Source of the DNA: Bacteroidales bacterium GP1
GTDB lineage: Bacteria > Bacteroidota > Bacteroidia > Bacteroidales > Muribaculaceae
Assembly: GCA_001701105.1 (NCBI GenBank)
Contig: DAAI01000060.1
Span: 6,131 to 12,330, forward strand
Direction: 5' to 3'
Length of the DNA: 6,200 nt
This document shows, in pieces, positions 1 to 5,560 of the stretch. Positions within the stretch are counted from its first letter, which is position 1. Every line of letters starts with the position of its first letter. A model generated the notes under the pieces. It saw only the letters and a list, made by a program, of their open reading frames with translations. It searched no databases and was not told the origin of the DNA. The translations under genes and the position numbers were made by a program.

Positions 1-160
1 ATATCTTAAGATCGGCGGTGGGAATGGTGTCAGGGAGCCATTGGCGCGTGAGACTGCGGTAGCCGGTAAATACCCACGGTCCGGCCATTCTGTTGGATTC
101 CGCTTTGATTGGAAACCACACTAACAGAAACAGCAATATGGAGAATGTCAGTCTTTTCAT
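1..160 (-). CDS. Small exported protein of unknown function, N-terminal part only
   Basis: The ATG lies at 158-160 on the minus strand and the frame stays open for 53 codons to the left edge, so the C-terminus is missing. The product begins MKRLTFSILLFLLVWFPIKA, a textbook signal peptide: two positive residues, a hydrophobic core at about 5-17, and a likely signal peptidase I site after Ala20 (KA-ES). There is no lipobox cysteine, so it is probably periplasmic or secreted rather than a lipoprotein. The visible mature part (about residues 21-53) is rich in W, P and T and contains GPWVFTGYRSLT, which I do not recognise. It starts 35 bp after the S41 peptidase stop on the same strand, so it is probably the last or a late gene of the parE-coaD-S41 transcript. 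The frame and signal peptide are clear; the function is unknown. Confidence 0.7.
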   Translation of the reverse strand, partial: MKRLTFSILLFLLVWFPIKAESNRMAGPWVFTGYRSLTRQWLPDTIPTADLKI

Positions 161-195
161 AACGATAGGTGTTCGGGTTATTGTGAAGTGAAGGA

Positions 196-1788
196 TTACT
201 TTAAAATCTCATCATATTCCTTGGAGTTGATGAGCCTGTAGGCTTCGAGGAATATGGGGTCGTATTGATTGTAGACCTTGAAATATGTAGGATTGTCGTA
301 GATATCCCGGCCGATAAGCCCCTTGAGGAGCATTTTGAAAACCGACTTGCTTGTCTCTGCATCCTCGGGCACTAAGGGAATACCCTCTTTTTCGGCTTGT
401 GAAAACATTTCGGCGAGCATTTCATCCGTGACATCGAAATCCTTTACGAATTTATCATCATCAGGGTAGCGTTTCTTAATTTCATCCCTGTGGGTATCGA
501 CATAATTGATGGAATATTTGTTGATTATCCCTTTTGCCATAACATCGCGGTAATATTTTGAGAAAGCTGTAGTATCGAGCGGCACGAACCTATCGGGAGA
601 GATTCCACCGCCACCATATATCGGACGCCCGAGACGCAGGGTTTGGACCTTCAGTGAATCCACATACTTTATTGAATCCGCGTGCATCAGCTCCCCGCTT
701 GCGAGTCGGTCGAGAATATCGTGGGCGTATTTTTTCTGGTTTCCGGCATCATATGGTTTCTGAATGTCGCGTCCGGAAGGAGTATAGTAATGAGCAATAG
801 TAAGACGCATCATCGAGCCGTCGCTAAACGGGAAAGGACGTTGAACAAGCCCCTTGCCGAAAGTTCGACGCCCTACCACTACGCCGCGGTCCCAGTCTTG
901 AATCGCTCCTGCCGTGATTTCGGCCGCTGAAGCTGAATACTGATTGGCCATAACGACAAGCCGACCCTTGTCGAACAGAGGTTTCTTGTTGTGCGGGCGA
1001 GTCATGTGGTCGTAATGTTCGGACGCTCTGCCCTCCGTATATACCGCCACCCGGTCGGGCTCCATTAATTCTCCAAGAATCTCTACGGCTGCATTCAGAT
1101 AGCCTCCTCCATTATCCACGAGGTCGAGGATTAGCCTGTCCATACCTTTCTTTTTAAGCTCGATGAGGGCCTTTTCCATTTCATTGCGTGTGTCGGCGGC
1201 AAATTTGTTAAGGCGAATGTAGCCCGTCTTATTATCTACCATATAGGCGGCATCCACGCTATAAATCGGGATATCGGCACGAGTGATGCGGAAGTCGATA
1301 GTATCTGCCTTTCCTTTTGAACGGCGCAATACCCGGACGTCAACATCCGTTCCCTTCGGGCCACGCAGACGCTTCATAATCTGCGTGTTTTTCATATTTA
1401 CGCCTGCTATATTAGTATCATTGACAGCGATTATGCGGTCGCCGGCCAATAGTCCTACGCGTTCCGACGGCCCTCCGGCCACTGTCTGAATCACGTACAG
1501 CGTATCCGACGACATATTGAATGTGATTCCTATGCCGGAAAAATTCCCTTCAAGCGGCTCATTCAGCTCCCGGGTCTCCTCGGCGTTGGTGTAAGAGGAA
1601 TGGGGATCGAGTTTATCGAGCATCCCTTTTATGGCATCCTCCACGAGTTTGTCGTTATCGACGGTATCGACATAAAATTGTTCTACCACGGCTTCAGCCA
1701 TGCGTAGTTTCATATTGGCCGAAGTCTGAGCGAGGGCAATAATAGCAGTAAAGAGGAGCAGGATAGTTATATATAATATTTTTTTCAT
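196..1788 (-). CDS. C-terminal processing peptidase, family S41, with PDZ domain
   Basis: Serine protease of the CtpA/Prc type, a 530-residue exported enzyme that cleaves envelope proteins near their C-termini. Residues 1-21 form a signal peptide (MKKILYITIL start, likely cut after ALA20). A helical N-terminal region (about 26-75) contains the family-like MLDKLDPHSSY. The PDZ domain spans about 78-170, with GNFSGIGI at 81-88 and LLAGDRIIAVND at 113-124. The peptidase core follows: LILDLVDNGGGYL (219-231), NQYSASAAE (282-290) and GRRTFGKGLVQ (306-316). By alignment to E. coli Prc (S452, K477, Q481), the catalytic residues are Ser287, Lys312 and Gln316, with the 25-residue Ser-Lys spacing kept, so the enzyme should be active. 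HYYTPSGRDIQKP (333-345) and GGISPDRFVPLD (394-405) are typical of the family. About 125 further residues after 405 form a C-terminal helical-looking extension. It starts 36 bp after coaD, probably on the same transcript. The substrate is unknown. Confidence 0.95.
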   Translation of the reverse strand: MKKILYITILLLFTAIIALAQTSANMKLRMAEAVVEQFYVDTVDNDKLVEDAIKGMLDKLDPHSSYTNAEETRELNEPLEGNFSGIGITFNMSSDTLYVIQTVAGGPSERVGLLAGDRIIAVNDTNIAGVNMKNTQIMKRLRGPKGTDVDVRVLRRSKGKADTIDFRITRADIPIYSVDAAYMVDNKTGYIRLNKFAADTRNEMEKALIELKKKGMDRLILDLVDNGGGYLNAAVEILGELMEPDRVAVYTEGRASEHYDHMTRPHNKKPLFDKGRLVVMANQYSASAAEITAGAIQDWDRGVVVGRRTFGKGLVQRPFPFSDGSMMRLTIAHYYTPSGRDIQKPYDAGNQKKYAHDILDRLASGELMHADSIKYVDSLKVQTLRLGRPIYGGGGISPDRFVPLDTTAFSKYYRDVMAKGIINKYSINYVDTHRDEIKKRYPDDDKFVKDFDVTDEMLAEMFSQAEKEGIPLVPEDAETSKSVFKMLLKGLIGRDIYDNPTYFKVYNQYDPIFLEAYRLINSKEYDEILK

Positions 1789-1824
1789 CTAAGAATTATT
1801 GATTATAATTAAAAATATAGCTAC

Positions 1825-2277
1825 TTAGGGGATCAACTCGGCCACATCATATCCAAAGGCTTTCAATTCACGGACAGCCGAGGAGGAGAGCCATCCGAGG
1901 TCGGGGCGGGCATTGAGGAATATGGTCTCGATACCGAAAAGCCGCATATTAGCCTCCGCCATGCGTCGCTCGGCTTCAAAATCGAGCGAGTCACGGATTC
2001 CGCGGATAATGAAATCTGCCTTTATCTCTTTAGCAAATTCGGCTGTGAGCCGGCGGTAGCAGCGCACTTCCACATTCTCATCGGAGCTGAAAATCCTGCG
2101 TATTTCCTCGGCGCGGTGTTCGGCTTCGCCTGCCGGTTTGTCAATATTTATACCTACGCCAATCACGAGCCTGTGGCAGATGGAGAGAGCACGCCGGGCG
2201 ATGTCAAGGTGGCCTATTGTAAAGGGATTGAAACTCCCGGGGTAAAGGGCTGTAAGCTGATTAGATTTCGGAGTCAT
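1825..2277 (-). CDS. coaD: Phosphopantetheine adenylyltransferase
   Basis: Catalyses the penultimate step of coenzyme A synthesis in the cytoplasm: ATP plus 4'-phosphopantetheine gives dephospho-CoA plus pyrophosphate. The product is 150 residues, close to the usual length of about 160. Family motifs are all present: LYPGSFNPFTIGHLD (11-25) with the nucleotidyltransferase signature TxGH as T20-I-G-H23; IRGIRDSLDFEAE (91-103), matching the RGxRxxxDFExE block; and SSSAVRELKAFGYDV (131-145) near the C-terminus. I chose the ATG at 2275-2277. The frame extends two codons further to a TTG at 2281-2283, but an ATG start gives the normal distance to the YPGSF strand. The start overlaps the parE stop by 17 bp, which suggests translational coupling. 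Family assignment is secure; only the exact start is open. Confidence 0.96.
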   Translation of the reverse strand: MTPKSNQLTALYPGSFNPFTIGHLDIARRALSICHRLVIGVGINIDKPAGEAEHRAEEIRRIFSSDENVEVRCYRRLTAEFAKEIKADFIIRGIRDSLDFEAERRMAEANMRLFGIETIFLNARPDLGWLSSSAVRELKAFGYDVAELIP

Positions 2278-4297
2278 CTTCAATCACCAGGTTATTGATT
2301 ATAAACTCTTGACGTTCAGGAGTATTTTTGCCCATATAGAATTCCAATAGAGAATCATACGCATCCTCGCGCTTTAGCTTAACGCGGTCGAGACGCATAT
2401 CGGGGCCTATGAATTCCGCAAATTCAGAATCGTTGATTTCTCCGAGTCCTTTGAATCGTGTGATCTCGGCATTGGCTCCGAGTCGCGCAATTGCAGCCTC
2501 TCGCTCTTCATCCGTATAGCAATAATAAGTGTCCTTGGGAGTGGCGTCGCTCTCATCCTTTTTCTTTGCTTTTGACGACTTATTGCGACGCACCGAGCGC
2601 TTGTCTCTTACGCGGAAGAGGGGAGTCTGAAGGATATATACATGGCCCTTCTTAACGAGATCGGGGAAGAAAGTGAGGAAGAAGGTGATGATGAGCAGCC
2701 GGATGTGCATCCCGTCGACATCGGCATCAGTGGCTATTATTACCTTATTATAGCGCAACCCTTCAATGCCGTCCTCAATATTAAGGGCGGCCTGAAGGAG
2801 ATTAAATTCATCGTTTTTATATACCACCTCGCGCGTCATTCCGAAGGAATTAAGGGGTTTGCCGCGAAGCGAGAAAACAGCTTGCGTCTCGGCATTACGC
2901 ACTTTAGTTATCGTTCCCGAAGCGGAATCACCCTCGGTGATGAATATGGCGGAGTCGTCACGTCGATCGTCCTTGGCATTCGCTTTCAGCGTATCGTTGT
3001 AATGAATGCGGCAGTCGCGCAATTTCCGGTTATGCAGATTTACTTTCTTTGATTTTTCCCGAGCCAATTTTGCTATCCCCGACATTGCCTTGCGCTCTTT
3101 CTCGCTTGTAGCTATTTTATGGAGCATTGCCTCGGCCACATCCGTGTGGCGGTGAAGGTAATCATCGAGTTCTTTCTTAATGAAGTCACCGACAAACTTA
3201 TTCACTGTGAGCGGCGAACCCGGGGCCACTTCCTTGGAGCCGAGTTTGGTCTTTGTCTGGCTCTCGAACAAAGGTTCCTGAATCCTGACCGATACAGCGG
3301 CCACTATACCATTCCTAATGTCGGAAAACTCATAACCCTTGCCGGAAAATTCTTTTATAGTGCGTGAGATGTGTTCACGGAAGGCGGTGAGATGAGTACC
3401 ACCTTGCGTAGTGTATTGGCCATTGACAAATGAGTAATATTCTTCTCCGTTCTGATCCGTGTGTGTGAGTACGAGCTCGATGTCTTCCCCTTTAAGGTGA
3501 ATGATGGGATAGAGAGGCTCGGAAGTCATTTTTTCACGGATAAGGTCAAGAAGTCCGTTGCGTGACAGGTATTTACGTCCGTTAAATAGAATCTGGAGAC
3601 CGGTGTTGAGATAAGTATAATTGTTAACCATCATCTCTACCGTCTCCGGATTGAAATGATACCCCTTGAAAAGTTCCGGATCCGGGGTGAATGTCACCAT
3701 CGTGCCGTTAGGCTCATTTGTGGGGAGGGGGTCAGTCTGTGAAACGAGGTCACCTTTATGGAACGTTACGGTCACTTTCAGGCCGTCGCGGAAGGAAGAA
3801 ACGATGCAATTCTCCGAAAGGGCGTTGACGGCTTTAAGTCCGACGCCGTTAAGTCCTACCGACTTTTTGAAATTCTTATCATCGAATTTGCCACCGGTGT
3901 TGATGTCGGAGGCCACTTCCTTCACTTTCCCGAGGGGAATGCCGCGGCCATAGTCACGGATTATTACAGTGCCCTCTTCGGAGATGGAGACATCAATCTG
4001 GCGTCCGGCCTTCATGTTGAACTCGTCGATAGAGTTATCAATCACCTCCTTGATAAGCACATAGATGCCGTCGTCGGAATGCGAGCCATCGCCAAGTTTA
4101 CCGATGTACATACCGGGACGCCGACGGATATGCTCATTCCATTTAAGTGTCTGGATGGCATCATCAGTATATGATCCCGCAGCAGAATCGGAGGTAATTT
4201 CGGAGATGTCCGAGGTATCAGGCTCTTCCAATTCCGGGGTGTGGTTATCCGGTTGATTTGAGTTATTTTGTATATTGAAAAGGTCTTCGCTCATCAT
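2261..4297 (-). CDS. parE: DNA topoisomerase IV subunit B (type IIA, ATPase subunit)
   Basis: ATPase subunit of topoisomerase IV, which with ParC separates linked daughter chromosomes. The GHKL ATPase domain has KEVIDNSIDE (83-92; Glu84 as catalytic base, Asn88 for Mg), RDYGRGIP (114-121) and GLNGVGLKAVNALS (148-161). The transducer domain has the QTK loop in ESQTKTKLGS (345-354; Lys349 contacts the ATP phosphate). The TOPRIM domain has ITEGDSASG (453-461), RGKPLNS (478-484) and DADVDGMHI (524-532), whose acidic residues hold the metal. RFKGLGEIN (614-622) lies near the end. ParE rather than GyrB is favoured by the C-terminus (MGKNTPERQEFIINNL), the RVRDK...YCYTDEE region and linkage to coaD and an S41 peptidase; gyrB remains a weaker alternative. 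Oddities are an acidic, S/T-rich N-terminal extension of about 45 residues and a basic insert at about 567-588. Two adjacent ATGs (4297, 4294) could both serve as start. No parC is in the window. Confidence 0.93.
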   Translation of the reverse strand: MMSEDLFNIQNNSNQPDNHTPELEEPDTSDISEITSDSAAGSYTDDAIQTLKWNEHIRRRPGMYIGKLGDGSHSDDGIYVLIKEVIDNSIDEFNMKAGRQIDVSISEEGTVIIRDYGRGIPLGKVKEVASDINTGGKFDDKNFKKSVGLNGVGLKAVNALSENCIVSSFRDGLKVTVTFHKGDLVSQTDPLPTNEPNGTMVTFTPDPELFKGYHFNPETVEMMVNNYTYLNTGLQILFNGRKYLSRNGLLDLIREKMTSEPLYPIIHLKGEDIELVLTHTDQNGEEYYSFVNGQYTTQGGTHLTAFREHISRTIKEFSGKGYEFSDIRNGIVAAVSVRIQEPLFESQTKTKLGSKEVAPGSPLTVNKFVGDFIKKELDDYLHRHTDVAEAMLHKIATSEKERKAMSGIAKLAREKSKKVNLHNRKLRDCRIHYNDTLKANAKDDRRDDSAIFITEGDSASGTITKVRNAETQAVFSLRGKPLNSFGMTREVVYKNDEFNLLQAALNIEDGIEGLRYNKVIIATDADVDGMHIRLLIITFFLTFFPDLVKKGHVYILQTPLFRVRDKRSVRRNKSSKAKKKDESDATPKDTYYCYTDEEREAAIARLGANAEITRFKGLGEINDSEFAEFIGPDMRLDRVKLKREDAYDSLLEFYMGKNTPERQEFIINNLVIEDDSEI

Positions 4298-4313
4298 ATG
4301 GTGCGTTTAAATG

Positions 4314-4321
4314 CAAATTTA
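4314..4321 (-). promoter_or_regulatory. Candidate -7 element of the parE promoter
   Basis: Read on the minus strand this is TAAATTTG, an exact match to the Bacteroidota -7 consensus TAnnTTTG. The start of transcription would fall near 4306-4309, leaving a leader of only about 9-15 nt before the parE ATG pair. No TTTG or TTG sits 19-21 bp upstream, where the -33 element should be; that stretch is T-rich instead. The missing -33 box and the short leader make this a moderate call. Confidence 0.4.
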
Positions 4322-4322
4322 C

Positions 4323-4350
4323 AAAAAAAAAGCGACATATGGAAAAGTCG
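4323..4350 (-). terminator. Weak candidate intrinsic terminator after the ATP-grasp gene
   Basis: On the minus strand a short inverted repeat, CGAC (4347-4350) and GTCG (4333-4336) around a 10-nt loop, is followed closely by a run of nine T (4323-4331). A stem followed by a T run is the layout of an intrinsic terminator and would separate the ATP-grasp transcript from parE. The stem is only 4 bp, and the T run may instead be the A/T-rich upstream part of the parE promoter. Confidence 0.22.
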
Positions 4351-4355
4351 GTTCC

Positions 4356-4405
4356 GCATCTACATGCATCTACATGCATCTACGCGCATCTACGCGCATC
4401 TACTC
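4356..4405. repeat. Five-copy 10-bp tandem repeat, GCATCTAC plus two variable bases
   Basis: Five head-to-tail 10-bp units with no gaps: GCATCTACAT twice (4356-4375), GCATCTACGC twice (4376-4395), then GCATCTACTC (4396-4405). The first eight bases are invariant, and only the last two change, in the order AT, AT, GC, GC, TC. The array lies in the spacer between the ATP-grasp stop (4488) and the parE start (4297), just upstream of the parE promoter candidate. The first two units create ATGCAT-CTAC-ATGCAT (4364-4379), which could fold as a 6-bp stem with a 4-nt loop. The alternating purine-pyrimidine stretches ACATGCAT and ACGCGCAT recur along the array. The repeat itself is certain; its role is unknown. 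Confidence 0.95.
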
Positions 4406-4487
4406 CGATAAGGGGAGCTGACCCATCTTCTCACAACATCTTCCGCCCATCAACATCAAGGAATCTAAAGCCCGAAAGCATGATATC

Positions 4488-5381
4488 CTATGGTTGGATG
4501 TGGGAGCCGATCCATTCGTCGGCCCATTCCGGAGCGTAATTGTCGAAGCCGGAACTTGGATAGAATGCAAATTCTCCGAAATATATCTTCCCGTCGATAT
4601 TATAGAAATCCACGCGGACAAACGGGAATCCAACCGACAGCTTTTCCGCCAATTCCACCATTAGCTCAAGATTCTTTGGCCGTGGAATATCAATATTCGG
4701 ATCGCGTGGCCATATCACTTCCTCAATTTCCAACAGCTTAAAATCTGTGGTGTAATAATTAGCATGATGGCGATCAGTAACGAAATTGATCTTGAAAAAT
4801 TCGCATTTTCCATTGAAGCAGAAGAATTTGAAATCTTCAAGATGATCCGGAGTCTGCGAATCTTCAAGCAGCAACTCGGCTATGATTCGAGGTTGAATCC
4901 CCTTATAGGCATATTCCCGGTACCGCTTCCAAAGGATTCTTTTGGAATACTTTTCCTGAATCTTCCTTACCTTTTCCCGGTCGAGCGCACTCTTATCCTT
5001 ACATACCACCACGCCTTTCCCACCACCACCGTGAGTGGGCTTGATTACAAATTTATCGGGTAATGAATCGAAATCGATATCTTCCGCCTTATCCCATACG
5101 CCATAGGTGGGAATCACATATTCGCTGCCGATGCGCTCTTTGACAAAATCCTTAACCCGCGCCTTATCCTGGAACAGCGAAAGGTGTTCATAATCCAACT
5201 TTGCACGCAGCTTGAGGACCTGTAATTTCTGGGTAAAATCTTTTGGATTCTTCCAATCCATCATCTTTCCGGTCTCCAAAGGGTAAACCATAGAAAGATA
5301 CATCCTGTCGGGAATCCATGGCATACGTCTTAATAAAGATCTTATAAGTCCTCGGGGGATGGGTAGGGATTTGATATTCAT
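4488..5381 (-). CDS. TupA-like ATP-grasp ligase, probable surface-glycan modification
   Basis: A 297-residue protein resembling the ATPgrasp_TupA family (named after TupA, a teichuronopeptide synthesis protein of Bacillus). These enzymes are thought to use ATP to activate a carboxylate and form an amide, and are often found in polysaccharide loci. Visible features are NPKDFTQKLQVLK (45-57, the family's N-terminal block), the Gly-rich ATP loop FVIKPTHGGGGKGV (111-124, Lys114), IIAELLL (166-172, Glu169), DFKFFCFNGK (183-192) and VRVDFYNIDGKIYFGEFAF (255-273), where Asp258 and Glu270 are likely metal ligands. There is no signal peptide, so it should be cytoplasmic; residues 1-30 are basic and hydrophobic. 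The frame extends to a TTG at 5406-5408, but that lies at the expected transcription start, so I chose the ATG at 5379-5381. It is divergent from a Stealth-family gene. Family confidence is good; substrate and linkage are unknown. Confidence 0.85.
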   Translation of the reverse strand: MNIKSLPIPRGLIRSLLRRMPWIPDRMYLSMVYPLETGKMMDWKNPKDFTQKLQVLKLRAKLDYEHLSLFQDKARVKDFVKERIGSEYVIPTYGVWDKAEDIDFDSLPDKFVIKPTHGGGGKGVVVCKDKSALDREKVRKIQEKYSKRILWKRYREYAYKGIQPRIIAELLLEDSQTPDHLEDFKFFCFNGKCEFFKINFVTDRHHANYYTTDFKLLEIEEVIWPRDPNIDIPRPKNLELMVELAEKLSVGFPFVRVDFYNIDGKIYFGEFAFYPSSGFDNYAPEWADEWIGSHIQP

Positions 5382-5410
5382 AATAATCGTGATAATAATA
5401 ATTGTCAATA

Positions 5411-5442
5411 TGCAAAATTACTATATTTCAGTAATTTTTGCA
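5411..5442. repeat. Near-perfect inverted repeat over the ATP-grasp promoter
   Basis: The left arm TGCAAAATTACT (5411-5422) and right arm AGTAATTTTTGCA (5430-5442) are reverse complements except for one extra A/T base in the right arm, and they flank a 7-nt centre. The left arm contains the -7 element and the right arm reaches into the -33 element of the minus-strand promoter. A symmetric site over a promoter could be an operator for a dimeric regulator. Because the arms are A/T rich and partly promoter consensus, chance symmetry is also possible. Confidence 0.55.
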
Positions 5443-5443
5443 A
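5413..5443 (-). promoter_or_regulatory. Bacteroidota-type promoter for the ATP-grasp gene
   Basis: On the minus strand TTG (5441-5443) is followed by a 20-bp spacer and then TAATTTTG (5413-5420), an exact match to TAnnTTTG at the expected 19-21 bp spacing; the -33 element is ATTG rather than full TTTG. Transcription should start near 5405-5408, giving a leader of about 25 nt before the ATG at 5381. This supports the ATG over the upstream TTG as start. Confidence 0.7.
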
Positions 5444-5500
5444 TAATTATAAATTTTGAATGAAGGATATTGAATAAGGTGGGGAGCTGGGGCGATGAAA

Positions 5501-5532
5501 TTTGTAGATACGATGATAAAATTGTAATTTTG
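5501..5532 (+). promoter_or_regulatory. Bacteroidota-type promoter for the Stealth-family gene
   Basis: TTTG (5501-5504), a 20-bp spacer and TAATTTTG (5525-5532) match the full TTTG-N19-21-TAnnTTTG consensus. Transcription should start near 5537-5540, giving a leader of about 22 nt before the ATG at 5561. About 57 bp separate its -33 element from that of the opposing promoter, enough room for shared regulatory sites. Confidence 0.75.
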
Positions 5533-5560
5533 TGATATTGCAGATGAACAATCAAAGAAT

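Noticed and set aside
1789..1824. A possible separate promoter for the S41 peptidase in the A/T-rich 36-bp gap after coaD (TATATTTT on the minus strand).
   Set aside because: It misses the final G of TAnnTTTG and A/T-rich gaps produce such matches easily; co-transcription with coaD is simpler.
2642..4174. Several plus-strand frames of 82-138 codons opposite parE.
   Set aside because: They are antisense to a well-supported gene with all its motifs intact and contain no recognisable domain.
4339..4539. A plus-strand frame that translates the 10-bp tandem repeat.
   Set aside because: The repeat unit is not a multiple of three, the product is a shifting low-complexity string, and the frame runs antisense into the ATP-grasp gene.
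4400..4633. A 77-codon minus-strand frame across the ATP-grasp C-terminus and the spacer.
   Set aside because: It overlaps the ATP-grasp gene in another frame for most of its length and shows no domain or codon-use support.
5382..5408. An N-terminal extension of the ATP-grasp protein from the TTG at 5406-5408 (TIIIITII), which would look like a short membrane segment.
   Set aside because: The TTG falls at the predicted transcription start and the added residues come from A/T-rich leader sequence; the ATG at 5381 fits better.
5413..5532. Inverted pair CAAAATTAC (5413-5421) and GTAATTTTG (5524-5532), which could be read as ends of an invertible promoter as in Bacteroides capsule loci.
   Set aside because: The 9-bp match is fully explained by two promoters sharing the same -7 sequence in opposite directions. 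The arms do not extend and no site-specific recombinase gene is seen.
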